NCBI RefSeq assembly: GCF_001999305.1
Contig: NZ_MLHQ01000011.1
Coordinates: forward strand, 184,604 to 248,603
Length of the DNA: 64,000 bases
Reading direction: 5' to 3'
Source: Rodentibacter myodis
GTDB lineage: Bacteria; Pseudomonadota; Gammaproteobacteria; Enterobacterales; Pasteurellaceae
Below the pieces are notes generated by a model that had not been told where the DNA came from, ran no database searches, and saw only the letters and a list, made by a program, of their open reading frames with translations. Made by a program: the position numbers and the translations under genes. Numbering within the stretch: position 1 is the stretch's first letter; the number at the start of each line of letters is the position of its first letter. Shown here piece by piece: positions 31,312-39,449 of this stretch.

Positions 31312-31346
31312 AATCTTGAATGAATAAGTCGGTTATTGGATAATAC
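31312..31346 (+). promoter_or_regulatory. erpA promoter with IscR type-1-like site
   Basis: Positions 31312-31336 match about 20 of 25 positions of the type-1 IscR consensus (ATASYYGACTRWWWYAGTCRRSTAT). The right arm AGTCGGTTAT fits 9 of 10; the left arm AATCTTGAAT is weaker. It overlaps a promoter: TTGAAT at 31317-31322 as -35 and GATAAT at 31339-31344 as -10. IscR with its 2Fe-2S cluster represses from such sites in E. coli. Confidence 0.55.
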
Positions 31347-31379
31347 CCCACTCATTTTTAGGAAAGTGGAAAATAAAAT

Positions 31380-31724
31380 ATGACAGATAATATTGCCGTG
31401 CCGCTCACATTTACCGATGCGGCAGCCAACAAAGTAAAAAGTTTGATTAGTGAAGAAGAAAATAACGATTTAAAATTACGTGTTTATATCACCGGCGGCG
31501 GTTGCAGCGGTTTCCAATATGGTTTTACCTTTGATGAAAAAGTGAACGAAGGCGATTTAACCATTGAAAAGTCCGGCGTACAACTGGTGATCGACCCAAT
31601 GAGTTTACAATATTTGATCGGCGGTACGGTGGACTATACGGAAGGGCTTGAAGGCTCGCGTTTTGTGGTAAATAACCCAAATGCAACCAGTACCTGCGGT
31701 TGCGGTTCATCATTTAGCATCTAA
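31380..31724 (+). CDS. erpA: Iron-sulfur cluster insertion protein ErpA
   Basis: 114 residues, A-type carrier family. ErpA delivers Fe-S clusters to essential apo-enzymes such as those of isoprenoid synthesis. The three cluster-binding cysteines are C42 (GGGCSGF), C106 and C108 ([10 protein letters not shown]). The stop is followed one base later by yacL, then mrcB, suggesting co-transcription from the IscR-type promoter. Confidence 0.97.
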   Translation: MTDNIAVPLTFTDAAANKVKSLISEEENNDLKLRVYITGGGCSGFQYGFTFDEKVNEGDLTIEKSGVQLVIDPMSLQYLIGGTVDYTEGLEGSRFVVNNPNATSTCGCGSSFSI

Positions 31725-31725
31725 T

Positions 31726-32079
31726 ATGGATTTTCAATTCACCGCTTATTTAGGCAATGTCTCCGTAAAATGTTCAATGGAACACATTGCCCTCGCCAAC
31801 TGGTTCAACACTGAAGTGCGGTCAAATCCAACAGCGATTTTGACCGCACTTTCTCTCGCTAAGAAACTGACCGAAAACCAAGAAGAAACCCTCATCGGTG
31901 CGGAATATACCCTGTTTTTAAATGCGGATGAAGTGATGGTGCGTGCCAATAATCTCGCCATTGAATCCGATGAAATTTTGGAAGACGATTTCCATTTCTA
32001 TGATGAAGAAAGCATCGCTTTTTGCGGTACGCAAGATTTCATCCATTTTCTCGAAGCCTACGTTGATTTTATCGCCTAA
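31726..32079 (+). CDS. yacL: UPF0231 family protein YacL, with an internal uptake-signal hairpin
   Basis: 118 residues from the ATG at 31726, one base after the erpA stop; an upstream in-frame ATG lies inside erpA and is not needed. Family features are MEHIALANWFN, GAEYTLFLNADEVMVRANN and the acidic YDEESIAFCG, close to E. coli YacL. Function unknown. A perfect inverted uptake-signal pair (31814-31826 with 31839-31851) lies inside the coding sequence and encodes EVRSNPTAILTALS. It could form a strong mRNA hairpin within the gene. Confidence 0.88.
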   Translation: MDFQFTAYLGNVSVKCSMEHIALANWFNTEVRSNPTAILTALSLAKKLTENQEETLIGAEYTLFLNADEVMVRANNLAIESDEILEDDFHFYDEESIAFCGTQDFIHFLEAYVDFIA

Positions 32080-32094
32080 CCAACATAACCAACT

Positions 32095-34434
32095 ATGACC
32101 GAAAACCACGAACAAGAAAAAGATCAAGAAACCAAACCAAGCAAACGACACGCCTGCAAAATGTTTTTGCTCAAAGCCGGTTTTACGGCAGCGGTGTTAG
32201 CTATTTTTTATGGCGGCTATTTGGATTGGCAAATTCGTTCAAAAATGGATGGTCAAATTTGGCGTTTACCGGCAGAAGTGTATAGCCGTATTGAAAGTGT
32301 GAAAATTTCCGACAATCTGGCTTTTGATGAAGTGATTCAAATTCTGCTTGATAACGAATATCGTCAAACCACAATGGTTGCCGCACCGGGCGATTTCAAA
32401 TTGGAAGACGACACCATTGTGGTATTGCGCCGTGCGTTCCCTTTCCCCGATAAGCCCGAACCTCAACGAGTATTGCGTTTGCGTTTTACGGATAATAAAT
32501 TAAGCCGAATCGAAGATTTGGTGAATGTGAAAACGGTGGATGAATTTCGTTTAGCCCCTAAGCTCATCGCAATGTTGCAATCGGACAACGAAGATCGCCT
32601 CGCTATCCCTTTACAGAATTATCCCCGTTTGCTGATCGATGCCCTCATTTTAACGGAAGATCGCCGATTTTATGAACATCACGGCATTAATCCTATCGGT
32701 ATTGCCCGAGCCTTAATCGCCAATATTCGAGCCGGTCAAACCGTGCAGGGCGGCAGCACCTTAACACAGCAGTTAGTCAAAAACCTGTTTTTATCCAGTG
32801 AACGCACCATTACCCGCAAAGCCAACGAAGCCCTAATGTCTCTCGTGCTTGATTGGCGTTATGACAAATATCGTATTCTTGAAACCTATCTCAATGAAAT
32901 TTATCTCGGTCAAAACGGCGATACACAAATTCACGGCTTTGAGCTTGCCAGTCAGTTTTATTTTGGACGTTCCATTCGAGAAATTAGCCTCGATCAAATC
33001 GCACTATTAGTGGGAATGGTGAAAGGACCTTCCCTTTATAATCCGTGGCGCAATCCACAAAATGCCTTAGAACGCCGTAATGTCGTGTTAAAACTAATGC
33101 TGGATCATAAAATGATCGGAGATGAACTCTACGAATTACTCAGCAAACGTCCGCTAGGCGTGCAGGCGAAAGGACAAATTTCACGCAAATACCCTGCTTT
33201 TATTCAAACTTTACAAACGGATTTACGCCGCCAACTTGGTGAACACAAAATGTCTAGCCTACTTGGTGCGCGCATTTTCACCACAATGGATTTAAAACAG
33301 CAAACACAATCCGAAAATGCCGTAGTCAATACGGTTTCTAAGCTACAAGTTCAAACCAAAAATCCACATTTAGAAGGGGCAATGATTGTTGCCGATTATC
33401 GCACGGGGGAAATTCGTTCTGTGGTGGGCGGTTTACAAACCCAATACGCCGGCTTTAACCGTGCTTTAATGGCGAAACGTCAAATTGGATCGTTAGTAAA
33501 ACCTTCCATTTATTTGACCGCACTTTCTCACCCCGATCAATTCCGCCTAAATACACCAATCAATAACCAACCGATCACAATCAACGTAAAAGGCAGCGCA
33601 CCGTGGCAACCACGTAACTACGATCGCAAATATAGTGGCTCGGTAATGTTGATGGACGCGCTCGCCCGCTCTTTAAATATTCCAACGGTGAATATCGGGA
33701 TGAAAGTGGGTTTAACGAATGTCATCAACACCCAAAAAGCGATGGGGTGGGATAATGTCGAAATTCCGAAAGTACCGGCAATGCTGCTCGGTTCTTACAG
33801 TATTTCACCCTATGATGTCACCAAGCTCTATCAAACTATCGCCAACCAAGGCGGCAGAATTGAGTTGACCACGGTTGACAGCATTACCGATCGCCAAGGC
33901 AACCTCATTTATCAACACGATAAAGAAGCCAACCAAGTTGTGCCACGAGAAGCTGCGTTCCAAACCCTCTTTGCAATGCAACAAACCGTTGAACGGGGGA
34001 CGGCTCGCAGCCTGCAAAATGACTATGCGGATCTCCATCTTGCGGGAAAAACCGGCACCACGAATGACGCTCGCGATACTTGGTTTGTCGGGATTGACGG
34101 CAAAAATGTCAGCACCATTTGGCTGGGACGGGATGACAACGGCGAAACCAAACTCACCGGAGCCTCCGGCGCATTACAAATCTACAAAGATTATCTCAAC
34201 CGTGTTTATATTGAAAAATTAAAACTACAAAAACCGGCAGATATAAAATGGATTGGCATCACGCCCCACGGCAGTTGGGATTGTGGCAGCAACCGCACGA
34301 TTCCCGTATGGGCAAACAAAGGGCAAAGTTTCTGCTCATCATCAACCGGTAATGTATCATCCACACCATCCACCGTCCAACCTACCTCCCCCGGCACGCC
34401 ACAAGGCAGCCTATGGGATGTATTAGACCGATAA
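32095..34434 (+). CDS. mrcB: Penicillin-binding protein 1B
   Basis: 779 residues. A bifunctional peptidoglycan synthase, anchored by one helix (about 24-43), with a short basic cytoplasmic N-terminus. A UB2H-like region precedes the GT51 glycosyltransferase domain (ILTEDRRFYEHHG with the catalytic Glu, QGGSTLTQQLVKN). The transpeptidase domain has SLVK (active Ser), SLN and KTGTT motifs. The C-terminal tail is Ser/Thr/Pro rich. It follows yacL by 15 bases. Confidence 0.97.
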   Translation: MTENHEQEKDQETKPSKRHACKMFLLKAGFTAAVLAIFYGGYLDWQIRSKMDGQIWRLPAEVYSRIESVKISDNLAFDEVIQILLDNEYRQTTMVAAPGDFKLEDDTIVVLRRAFPFPDKPEPQRVLRLRFTDNKLSRIEDLVNVKTVDEFRLAPKLIAMLQSDNEDRLAIPLQNYPRLLIDALILTEDRRFYEHHGINPIGIARALIANIRAGQTVQGGSTLTQQLVKNLFLSSERTITRKANEALMSLVLDWRYDKYRILETYLNEIYLGQNGDTQIHGFELASQFYFGRSIREISLDQIALLVGMVKGPSLYNPWRNPQNALERRNVVLKLMLDHKMIGDELYELLSKRPLGVQAKGQISRKYPAFIQTLQTDLRRQLGEHKMSSLLGARIFTTMDLKQQTQSENAVVNTVSKLQVQTKNPHLEGAMIVADYRTGEIRSVVGGLQTQYAGFNRALMAKRQIGSLVKPSIYLTALSHPDQFRLNTPINNQPITINVKGSAPWQPRNYDRKYSGSVMLMDALARSLNIPTVNIGMKVGLTNVINTQKAMGWDNVEIPKVPAMLLGSYSISPYDVTKLYQTIANQGGRIELTTVDSITDRQGNLIYQHDKEANQVVPREAAFQTLFAMQQTVERGTARSLQNDYADLHLAGKTGTTNDARDTWFVGIDGKNVSTIWLGRDDNGETKLTGASGALQIYKDYLNRVYIEKLKLQKPADIKWIGITPHGSWDCGSNRTIPVWANKGQSFCSSSTGNVSSTPSTVQPTSPGTPQGSLWDVLDR

Positions 34435-34507
34435 CAGAAGCAAAATCGGAATAACCAAAGTGCGGTCAATTTTGAGCGTATTTTTGCATGACAACATATC
34501 GGCGACA

Positions 34508-34534
34508 AAAAAGCCCTCGAAATTCGAGGGCTTA
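34508..34534 (-). terminator. rpsO terminator
   Basis: AGCCCTCG (34512-34519) pairs with CGAGGGCT (34525-34532); on the minus strand it runs into TTTTTTG. It lies after rpsO and also close to the end of mrcB. Confidence 0.8.
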
Positions 34535-34555
34535 GAACTTTTACGATTGTAAAAA

Positions 34556-34825
34556 TTAGCGGCGTAAACCTAAACGGGCGATAGTGCTTTGGTATAAAGC
34601 AAGATCTGTACGTTTTAAATAATCTAAAAGTTTACGGCGGCGGGAAACCATACGTAATAAACCACGGCGACCGTGATGGTCTTTTTTATGCTCTGCAAAG
34701 TGAGCTTGTAAGTGGTTGATTTGTGCAGTTAATAATGCGATTTGAACTTCAGAAGAACCGGTATCTTTCGCATCACGACCAAATTCAGCAACGATTGCTG
34801 CTTTTTTTTCAGTACTTAGAGACAT
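34556..34825 (-). CDS. rpsO: 30S ribosomal protein S15
   Basis: 89 residues, the normal length. S15 binds 16S rRNA early in 30S assembly. The family pattern is clear: [23 protein letters not shown] and [23 protein letters not shown]. In E. coli S15 represses its own translation through a leader pseudoknot; about 100 bases separate this gene from the next, but I cannot confirm such a structure here. Confidence 0.98.
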   Translation of the reverse strand: MSLSTEKKAAIVAEFGRDAKDTGSSEVQIALLTAQINHLQAHFAEHKKDHHGRRGLLRMVSRRRKLLDYLKRTDLALYQSTIARLGLRR

Positions 34826-34931
34826 TTTTTACTCCTAAAAGGTAGTGTTGTTGATACATCATTCGCCGATCTCTAACTCAGCGATGACAAGAGGGTTGAA
34901 TTCTAGCGGTGAACGCATTTAAAAGCAAGGT

Positions 34932-35654
34932 TTATTCAAGATAAAACCCATGATTTTGAATAATTCTTTGCGCTTCTTCTCCACATAAAAAATCAAAGAA
35001 TAATACCGTTTGTCTAGAATCAGACAATAACGCACTCATGTAGTCGGCACGGATGCTAAATTCTTTCGGTAATTCATAAAATAAAAATCCCTTTCCTGTT
35101 AATTGCGCTTGATAATGGGCATAGCCTAACATCATTTCTGCATAGCCTTGAGAAAGTAAATATCTTGAGGCAATTTCACCTTTTGGAACAATTGTTGAAT
35201 TTTCATTGCCAACTAATTGTAACGCACGCTGTTTTAAAGCCTCTCCCTCCGTAGGAAACCTCTGCTCAATCTTATCGAAAAATTCCCACGTATAATCACC
35301 GCAAGGATCAGTGTTTGGAGTAGAAGTTGCAAGGCGTAAAGTGCGGTCAAATAATAACTCAAAAAATGTTTTTTGACGAAATTTCACATCATCAAGCGTT
35401 GTTAAAAGCAAGCGATTATATGCAATCACGGTCTGTCTGAAAATCCTGTTTGTTTGCCTTAATCGATCTATATTTTCTCGATTTGCACTAATAAAAAGAT
35501 CACAACGAGCCCCTTTTTCAATTCTTTCTCGTAATAAACCAGCCGGCGCACAAACACATTGAATATCCCAAGAATGGAATAACTGGAAATATTCGACTAA
35601 ATCTTGTAGCACAAAGCGAAAGCTGCCTGCACTAAAAATAATAAGCTTTTTCAT
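34932..35654 (-). CDS. ModA-like oxyanion-binding protein without signal peptide
   Basis: 240 residues. The fold signature is that of the molybdate/tungstate-binding ModA family: IIFSAGSFRFVLQDLVEYF at the start (ModA mature proteins begin with similar sequence), CDLFISANRENIDRL near 50, and a late FFDFLCGEEAQRIIQNHGF. Unlike ModA it has no signal peptide: the homology starts at residue 3 and the start codon overlaps the molC stop, so there is no room for one. It should therefore be cytoplasmic. Last gene of molA-molB-molC. A cytosolic molybdate or tungstate buffer or sensor is my inference. Confidence 0.75.
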   Translation of the reverse strand: MKKLIIFSAGSFRFVLQDLVEYFQLFHSWDIQCVCAPAGLLRERIEKGARCDLFISANRENIDRLRQTNRIFRQTVIAYNRLLLTTLDDVKFRQKTFFELLFDRTLRLATSTPNTDPCGDYTWEFFDKIEQRFPTEGEALKQRALQLVGNENSTIVPKGEIASRYLLSQGYAEMMLGYAHYQAQLTGKGFLFYELPKEFSIRADYMSALLSDSRQTVLFFDFLCGEEAQRIIQNHGFYLE

Positions 35655-36427
35655 TAGATTTCCTTTTTGTTAAACAATGTTTTATACAAAGGGATAAAAT
35701 GTGTAACAACAACTGATTGATAATCCGTTTGCTGTTCCAGCATGGATAAATGAAAAAGTGCGGTTAAATTTTCTGTGGTTAAAATTTGAGATGTTTCGCC
35801 AAATTGGATATTTTCCTTATTCATTAATAAGGTTTTATTAGCAATGGCAACCGCGTGATTAGGTTGATGTGTTGTGAATGCAATTGTTATTTTCCGGGTA
35901 GTCACCAAATCTTGTAATAAAGAAAGAACAATATCTTGATTCGCCAGATCTAAGGCTGATGTGGGTTCATCCAATAACATGAGTTGACACTCGGAAGCCA
36001 TAGCGCGTGCAATTAAAATAAGCTGTTGCTGTCCACCTGAAAGTTGATTAAATTCTCGATGAATTAAATGGGTTAAATTCATATAGTCCAATGTTTCCAT
36101 TGCAATTTCATAATCTCGCGCTTTCGGCTTAGAAAAAGTGTTAATGTGATGAGCTCGTCCCATTAACACGATATCTAACACGGTATAAGCAAAATACGAT
36201 GAAAAAAATTGTGGAACAAAACCGATAGATTGATGTGCCTTAATTGTGCCAGAAATGGGTTGATGAATGCCTAACAATAAATCCAGTAACGTACTTTTAC
36301 CACAGCCATTTTGCCCCAAAATAGCTAAAATATCCCCTTGATTTAATTCAATATTGAGCTGCTGGAACAAAGGTTTTTCGGAATGATAATAAAAGCCTAA
36401 GTTTTCAACGGTGAGCATTTTATTCAT
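35654..36427 (-). CDS. molC: Molybdate/tungstate ABC transporter ATP-binding protein MolC
   Basis: 257 residues, FecE/BtuD-type ATPase. Walker A is GQNGCGKST at 38-46, signature LSGGQQQL, Walker B LMLLDEPTSALD. It overlaps molB by 8 bases from the first ATG (36427) or none from a second ATG at 36418. In H. influenzae the homologous HI1470/1471 system was first taken for an iron-chelate importer and later shown to move molybdate and tungstate; I name this set on operon layout and similarity. Confidence 0.85.
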   Translation of the reverse strand: MNKMLTVENLGFYYHSEKPLFQQLNIELNQGDILAILGQNGCGKSTLLDLLLGIHQPISGTIKAHQSIGFVPQFFSSYFAYTVLDIVLMGRAHHINTFSKPKARDYEIAMETLDYMNLTHLIHREFNQLSGGQQQLILIARAMASECQLMLLDEPTSALDLANQDIVLSLLQDLVTTRKITIAFTTHQPNHAVAIANKTLLMNKENIQFGETSQILTTENLTALFHLSMLEQQTDYQSVVVTHFIPLYKTLFNKKEI

Positions 36428-37442
36428 TTATACGCCCTCGTTTTAACTGATAAACCAGCAAACTAAATAACGGCGCACCAAGAAGTGCGGTCAAAATACT
36501 GATAGGAATTTCGGCATCAGAAAGTGAGCGAGCAACATTATCCACCATTAACAAATAAACCGCACCGATTAGCATTGTGCAGGGAAGTAAACGCTGATGA
36601 TTGGCCCCCACCAACATACGGCTAATGTGAGGAATAATTAATCCAACCCAGCCTATACTGCCGCTAATTGCCACTTGGCAAGCCACTAATGTGCCACTTA
36701 AGAAAATCACTAGCCAACGTAACGGCACGACGTTCATACCTAAGGCTTTGACTTCTTTATCATCTAAGGACAATAAATTCAATCGCCAACTTAATTTAAA
36801 TAAAATAAGGCTACAAATGGAAAAAGGGATAACAAAGAATCCGAATTTCTCCCAATTTGCCGTAGCAAAACTGCCCATCAGCCAAAATACTATGCTCGGT
36901 AATTTTTCTTCCGTATCTGAAATGTACTGCAACAAACTGACTAAAGCGGAAAATAAGCCACTTAAGATCATGCCAATTAAAATCAACATTAATAAGCTGC
37001 GTTGGTTAAATTTGAAACTGAATAAAAAAACTAAAGCGAGCGTTAACACACCTAATAAAATTGTACTGGTAAATAAGCCGTATAAGCTAAACCCTAAAAA
37101 GATTGCCAAGGTTCCACCAAAGGCAGAGCTAGAAGTGACACCGATAATATGTGGATCCACTAACGGATTGCGAAAAATACCTTGTAATACCACACCGCTC
37201 AAAGCGAGACCGGCACCCACACATAGTACGGTTAAAATTCGGGGTAATCGTACTTGAAAGATAATTTGTTGATGAACAGGCTCAATCTCAAGTGCGGTTA
37301 ATTTTGACCATAGAACTTGCCCAATTTGCGGAATAGACAAGGAATACCGCCCTATTCCTAAAGAAATCACAGCGGTAATCAACAATAGAAAGGTTAAACC
37401 CACAATAATTTTGGCATAATAATTTTGCTGCATTGCCAACAC
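36420..37442 (-). CDS. molB: Molybdate/tungstate ABC transporter permease MolB
   Basis: 340 residues, FecCD/BtuC family with about ten membrane helices. Typical features are SGVVLQGIFRNPLVDPHIIGVTSS near 85-110 and GSIGWVGLIIPHISRMLVGANH near 250. It overlaps molA by one base and molC by 8, so translation is coupled. Family membership is sure; molybdate as substrate is inferred from the ModA-like neighbour and the ModE-like operator. Confidence 0.87.
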   Translation of the reverse strand: MLAMQQNYYAKIIVGLTFLLLITAVISLGIGRYSLSIPQIGQVLWSKLTALEIEPVHQQIIFQVRLPRILTVLCVGAGLALSGVVLQGIFRNPLVDPHIIGVTSSSAFGGTLAIFLGFSLYGLFTSTILLGVLTLALVFLFSFKFNQRSLLMLILIGMILSGLFSALVSLLQYISDTEEKLPSIVFWLMGSFATANWEKFGFFVIPFSICSLILFKLSWRLNLLSLDDKEVKALGMNVVPLRWLVIFLSGTLVACQVAISGSIGWVGLIIPHISRMLVGANHQRLLPCTMLIGAVYLLMVDNVARSLSDAEIPISILTALLGAPLFSLLVYQLKRGRINE

Positions 37443-38482
37443 TATTTTGCTGATTGATAAGAAGTTCGGTAGAATTTTTGGTAATAATCATTCACCATTT
37501 TATCCAAATCAACATCTTGGAAACGTTGTGGATAAAGGGCTTTAGCTAACCATACTTCCCCCAAAGAGAATGCTTCTGGCATCGGATAACCCCAAGCTTT
37601 CGCGTATTCCGGCATCAATAATACTTTTTTATCTTTTACAGCCTGAATATTTGCCCAATTTTGATCATTTAAGATTTGTGGTACCACATCAGGATAACGA
37701 TCTTGTACCAAAATCACAGAAGGATTCCACTCAAGCACATTTTCGAGAGAAACCTGTTTGAAACCTTTAATGGTTGCCGAAGCAACATTATATGCTCCCG
37801 CGTGTTCCATCATTAATCCCGTATATTTGCCTGAACCATAGGTATTCAGATCAGGGTTCGCCATATAGGTTTTTACACGCTTATCCGTAGGAATATTCCC
37901 TAGACGATCTGCCAATAATTGACGATGAGCAAAGGCGGCTTTCAGTAAATCATCACCTTGTTGCGTTTTCTCAAACACTTCGGCAATTAATTCAATCCCT
38001 TGTTTTAAACCGTCACTATAGGCTCTATCTTCATCACCTAATGTTGGATTGAGCTTCGTTTTTTCATCGCCAGTACGCAAAGAAATTGCAATCACCGGAA
38101 TATTAACATCGGAAATTTGCTTAATCATTTCCGGTGGTGCGTAATTAGTCACAAAAACAACATCAGGCTTTAATGCCAATAAACTTTCAATATTGACTGA
38201 ATTTAAATCGCCCGGCATAGCCATTTTTTCGAGTTCCGGTGCAAGACGAACATAATTTTTTCCTAATTGTTTTTTCCAATTAGAAAGTACGCCCACAATT
38301 TGTTTTGTTGCATCAAGCTGCACGGCAATATTGAGCGTTTGATGTTGTAGCACAACGGCGCGTTGAATATGATCAGGAATAGTAACTTGACGATCAAGTT
38401 GATCAGTAATCACGCGATCTGCTAAAGCTGAAAGTGAAACAGTCCCCAATAAGGCAGTAAGAAGAAGTTGATTGAATTTCAT
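37442..38482 (-). CDS. molA: Periplasmic molybdate/tungstate-binding protein MolA
   Basis: 346 residues. An N-terminal signal peptide (LLLTALLGTVSLSALA, cleavage near 21) is followed by a class III (BtuF/FhuD-type) binding fold: two lobes joined by a long helix, with DVVFVTNYAPPEMIK and NPSVILVQDRYP. This class usually binds iron chelates or cobalamin, but the H. influenzae MolA homolog binds molybdate and tungstate. Its promoter region holds a ModE-like operator. Confidence 0.85.
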   Translation of the reverse strand: MKFNQLLLTALLGTVSLSALADRVITDQLDRQVTIPDHIQRAVVLQHQTLNIAVQLDATKQIVGVLSNWKKQLGKNYVRLAPELEKMAMPGDLNSVNIESLLALKPDVVFVTNYAPPEMIKQISDVNIPVIAISLRTGDEKTKLNPTLGDEDRAYSDGLKQGIELIAEVFEKTQQGDDLLKAAFAHRQLLADRLGNIPTDKRVKTYMANPDLNTYGSGKYTGLMMEHAGAYNVASATIKGFKQVSLENVLEWNPSVILVQDRYPDVVPQILNDQNWANIQAVKDKKVLLMPEYAKAWGYPMPEAFSLGEVWLAKALYPQRFQDVDLDKMVNDYYQKFYRTSYQSAK

Positions 38483-38513
38483 TGAATATCCTTATTTATA
38501 TAATGCAAAGGCA

Positions 38514-38541
38514 AGCATTATACATTAATTTATATAAAGAT
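38514..38541 (-). promoter_or_regulatory. ModE-like operator upstream of molA
   Basis: AGCATTATACA (38514-38524), 6-base spacer TTAATT, TATATAAAGAT (38531-38541). Compared with the ModE consensus ATCGYTATATA-N6-TATATAACGAT the arms match 8 and 10 of 11 positions. It lies 32-59 bases before the molA start, where a repressor would act. The gap 38483-38623 also serves the divergent GNAT gene. Confidence 0.5.
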
Positions 38542-38623
38542 ATCGCTGTGATTCAACGCTTGATTTCATATTATTTATTCTTACAAGAAAAATCTTTTAA
38601 TAAATCAATAGATTAAATCATAA

Positions 38624-39148
38624 ATGGATGACCAATTAAATATCAGAAAACTCACTTTAAATGATCTCAATGCATTACAACATTTAAGCAAACAAACTTT
38701 CTTTGAAACCTTTGTCGATACTTGTAGTGATGAAGATATGCAGAACTATTTGGCAGAAAGTTTTAGCCTCACACAACTTGAAACGGAATTAAAAAACGAA
38801 GAAATGCTATTTTATACAGCAGAATCCGAGGATGAAATGGTTGACTATTTAAAACTTAATTTAGGCACGGCACAGACGGAAATACAATCACCAAGTGCGG
38901 TCGAAATTCAGCGTATTTATGTATTAAATCAGTATCATAGCAAAGGCGTAGGACAAGCCCTATTTCAACAGGCTTTAGCACTTGCCAAGCAGTACCACGC
39001 CGATTACATCTGGCTTGGCGTATGGGAACACAATCATAAAGCCCAAAATTTTTATCGAAAAAATGGCTTTATAGAATTTGATAAACACACCTTTATGCTA
39101 GGAAGCGATGCCCAAACGGATATTATGATGAAAAAAATCTTAAAATAG
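38624..39148 (+). CDS. GNAT-family N-acetyltransferase (PaiA-like)
   Basis: 174 residues. The GNAT acetyl-CoA motif is HSKGVGQALFQQAL (about 105-118), followed by WLGVWEHNHKAQNFYRKNGF, a block I associate with the PaiA polyamine/diamine acetyltransferase branch. The substrate is not certain. It is divergent from molA and stands alone; the ribosome site is weak. An uptake signal is embedded at residues 89-92 (SPSAV). Confidence 0.8.
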   Translation: MDDQLNIRKLTLNDLNALQHLSKQTFFETFVDTCSDEDMQNYLAESFSLTQLETELKNEEMLFYTAESEDEMVDYLKLNLGTAQTEIQSPSAVEIQRIYVLNQYHSKGVGQALFQQALALAKQYHADYIWLGVWEHNHKAQNFYRKNGFIEFDKHTFMLGSDAQTDIMMKKILK

Positions 39149-39294
39149 TGCTTTTCTTGATTTATTTTCTTTGGTTGATGGCCGATGTTTTAATTGAGGC
39201 TGTCAATTCAAGTCATCATTTTGCTTTTATACCTCTCTTCAATCATCCCGCCCACTTATTATTCGGATAAGGAATAGGAGTTATCCGCTGAATA

Positions 39295-39311
39295 TATGGA
39301 CAAAATCGCTA
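39295..39311. promoter_or_regulatory. AraC half-site upstream of araF, inverted
   Basis: TATGGA-CAAAATC-GCTA is the exact reverse complement of the AraC consensus TAGC-N7-TCCATA. It lies about 140 bases before araF and 12 bases before a possible CRP site. The gap 39149-39449 has no gene; it holds this control region and AT-rich leader. Confidence 0.6.
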
Positions 39312-39322
39312 TAAATTAATTC

Positions 39323-39338
39323 TGTGATCAAGATCTAA
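39323..39338 (+). promoter_or_regulatory. Possible CRP site and promoter of araFGH
   Basis: TGTGA-TCAAGA-TCTAA matches the CRP core at 8 of 10 positions. TATATG at 39358-39363 is placed as a -10 would be if CRP were centred near -41. Confidence 0.4.
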
Positions 39339-39449
39339 TTTTTTTAATATTAAATCCTATATGATTGCCTCGCCTTGTGAGCAAACAAGCTAATCAATAA
39401 GCATATTATATTGATTTTATTAGCAAATTAATCTTATGGGAGAATCAAT

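Noticed and set aside
39421..39437. Second AraC half-site before araF (TAGC-N7-TCTTAT)
   Set aside because: It overlaps the ribosome site and matches only part of the right half, so a role in activation is unlikely.
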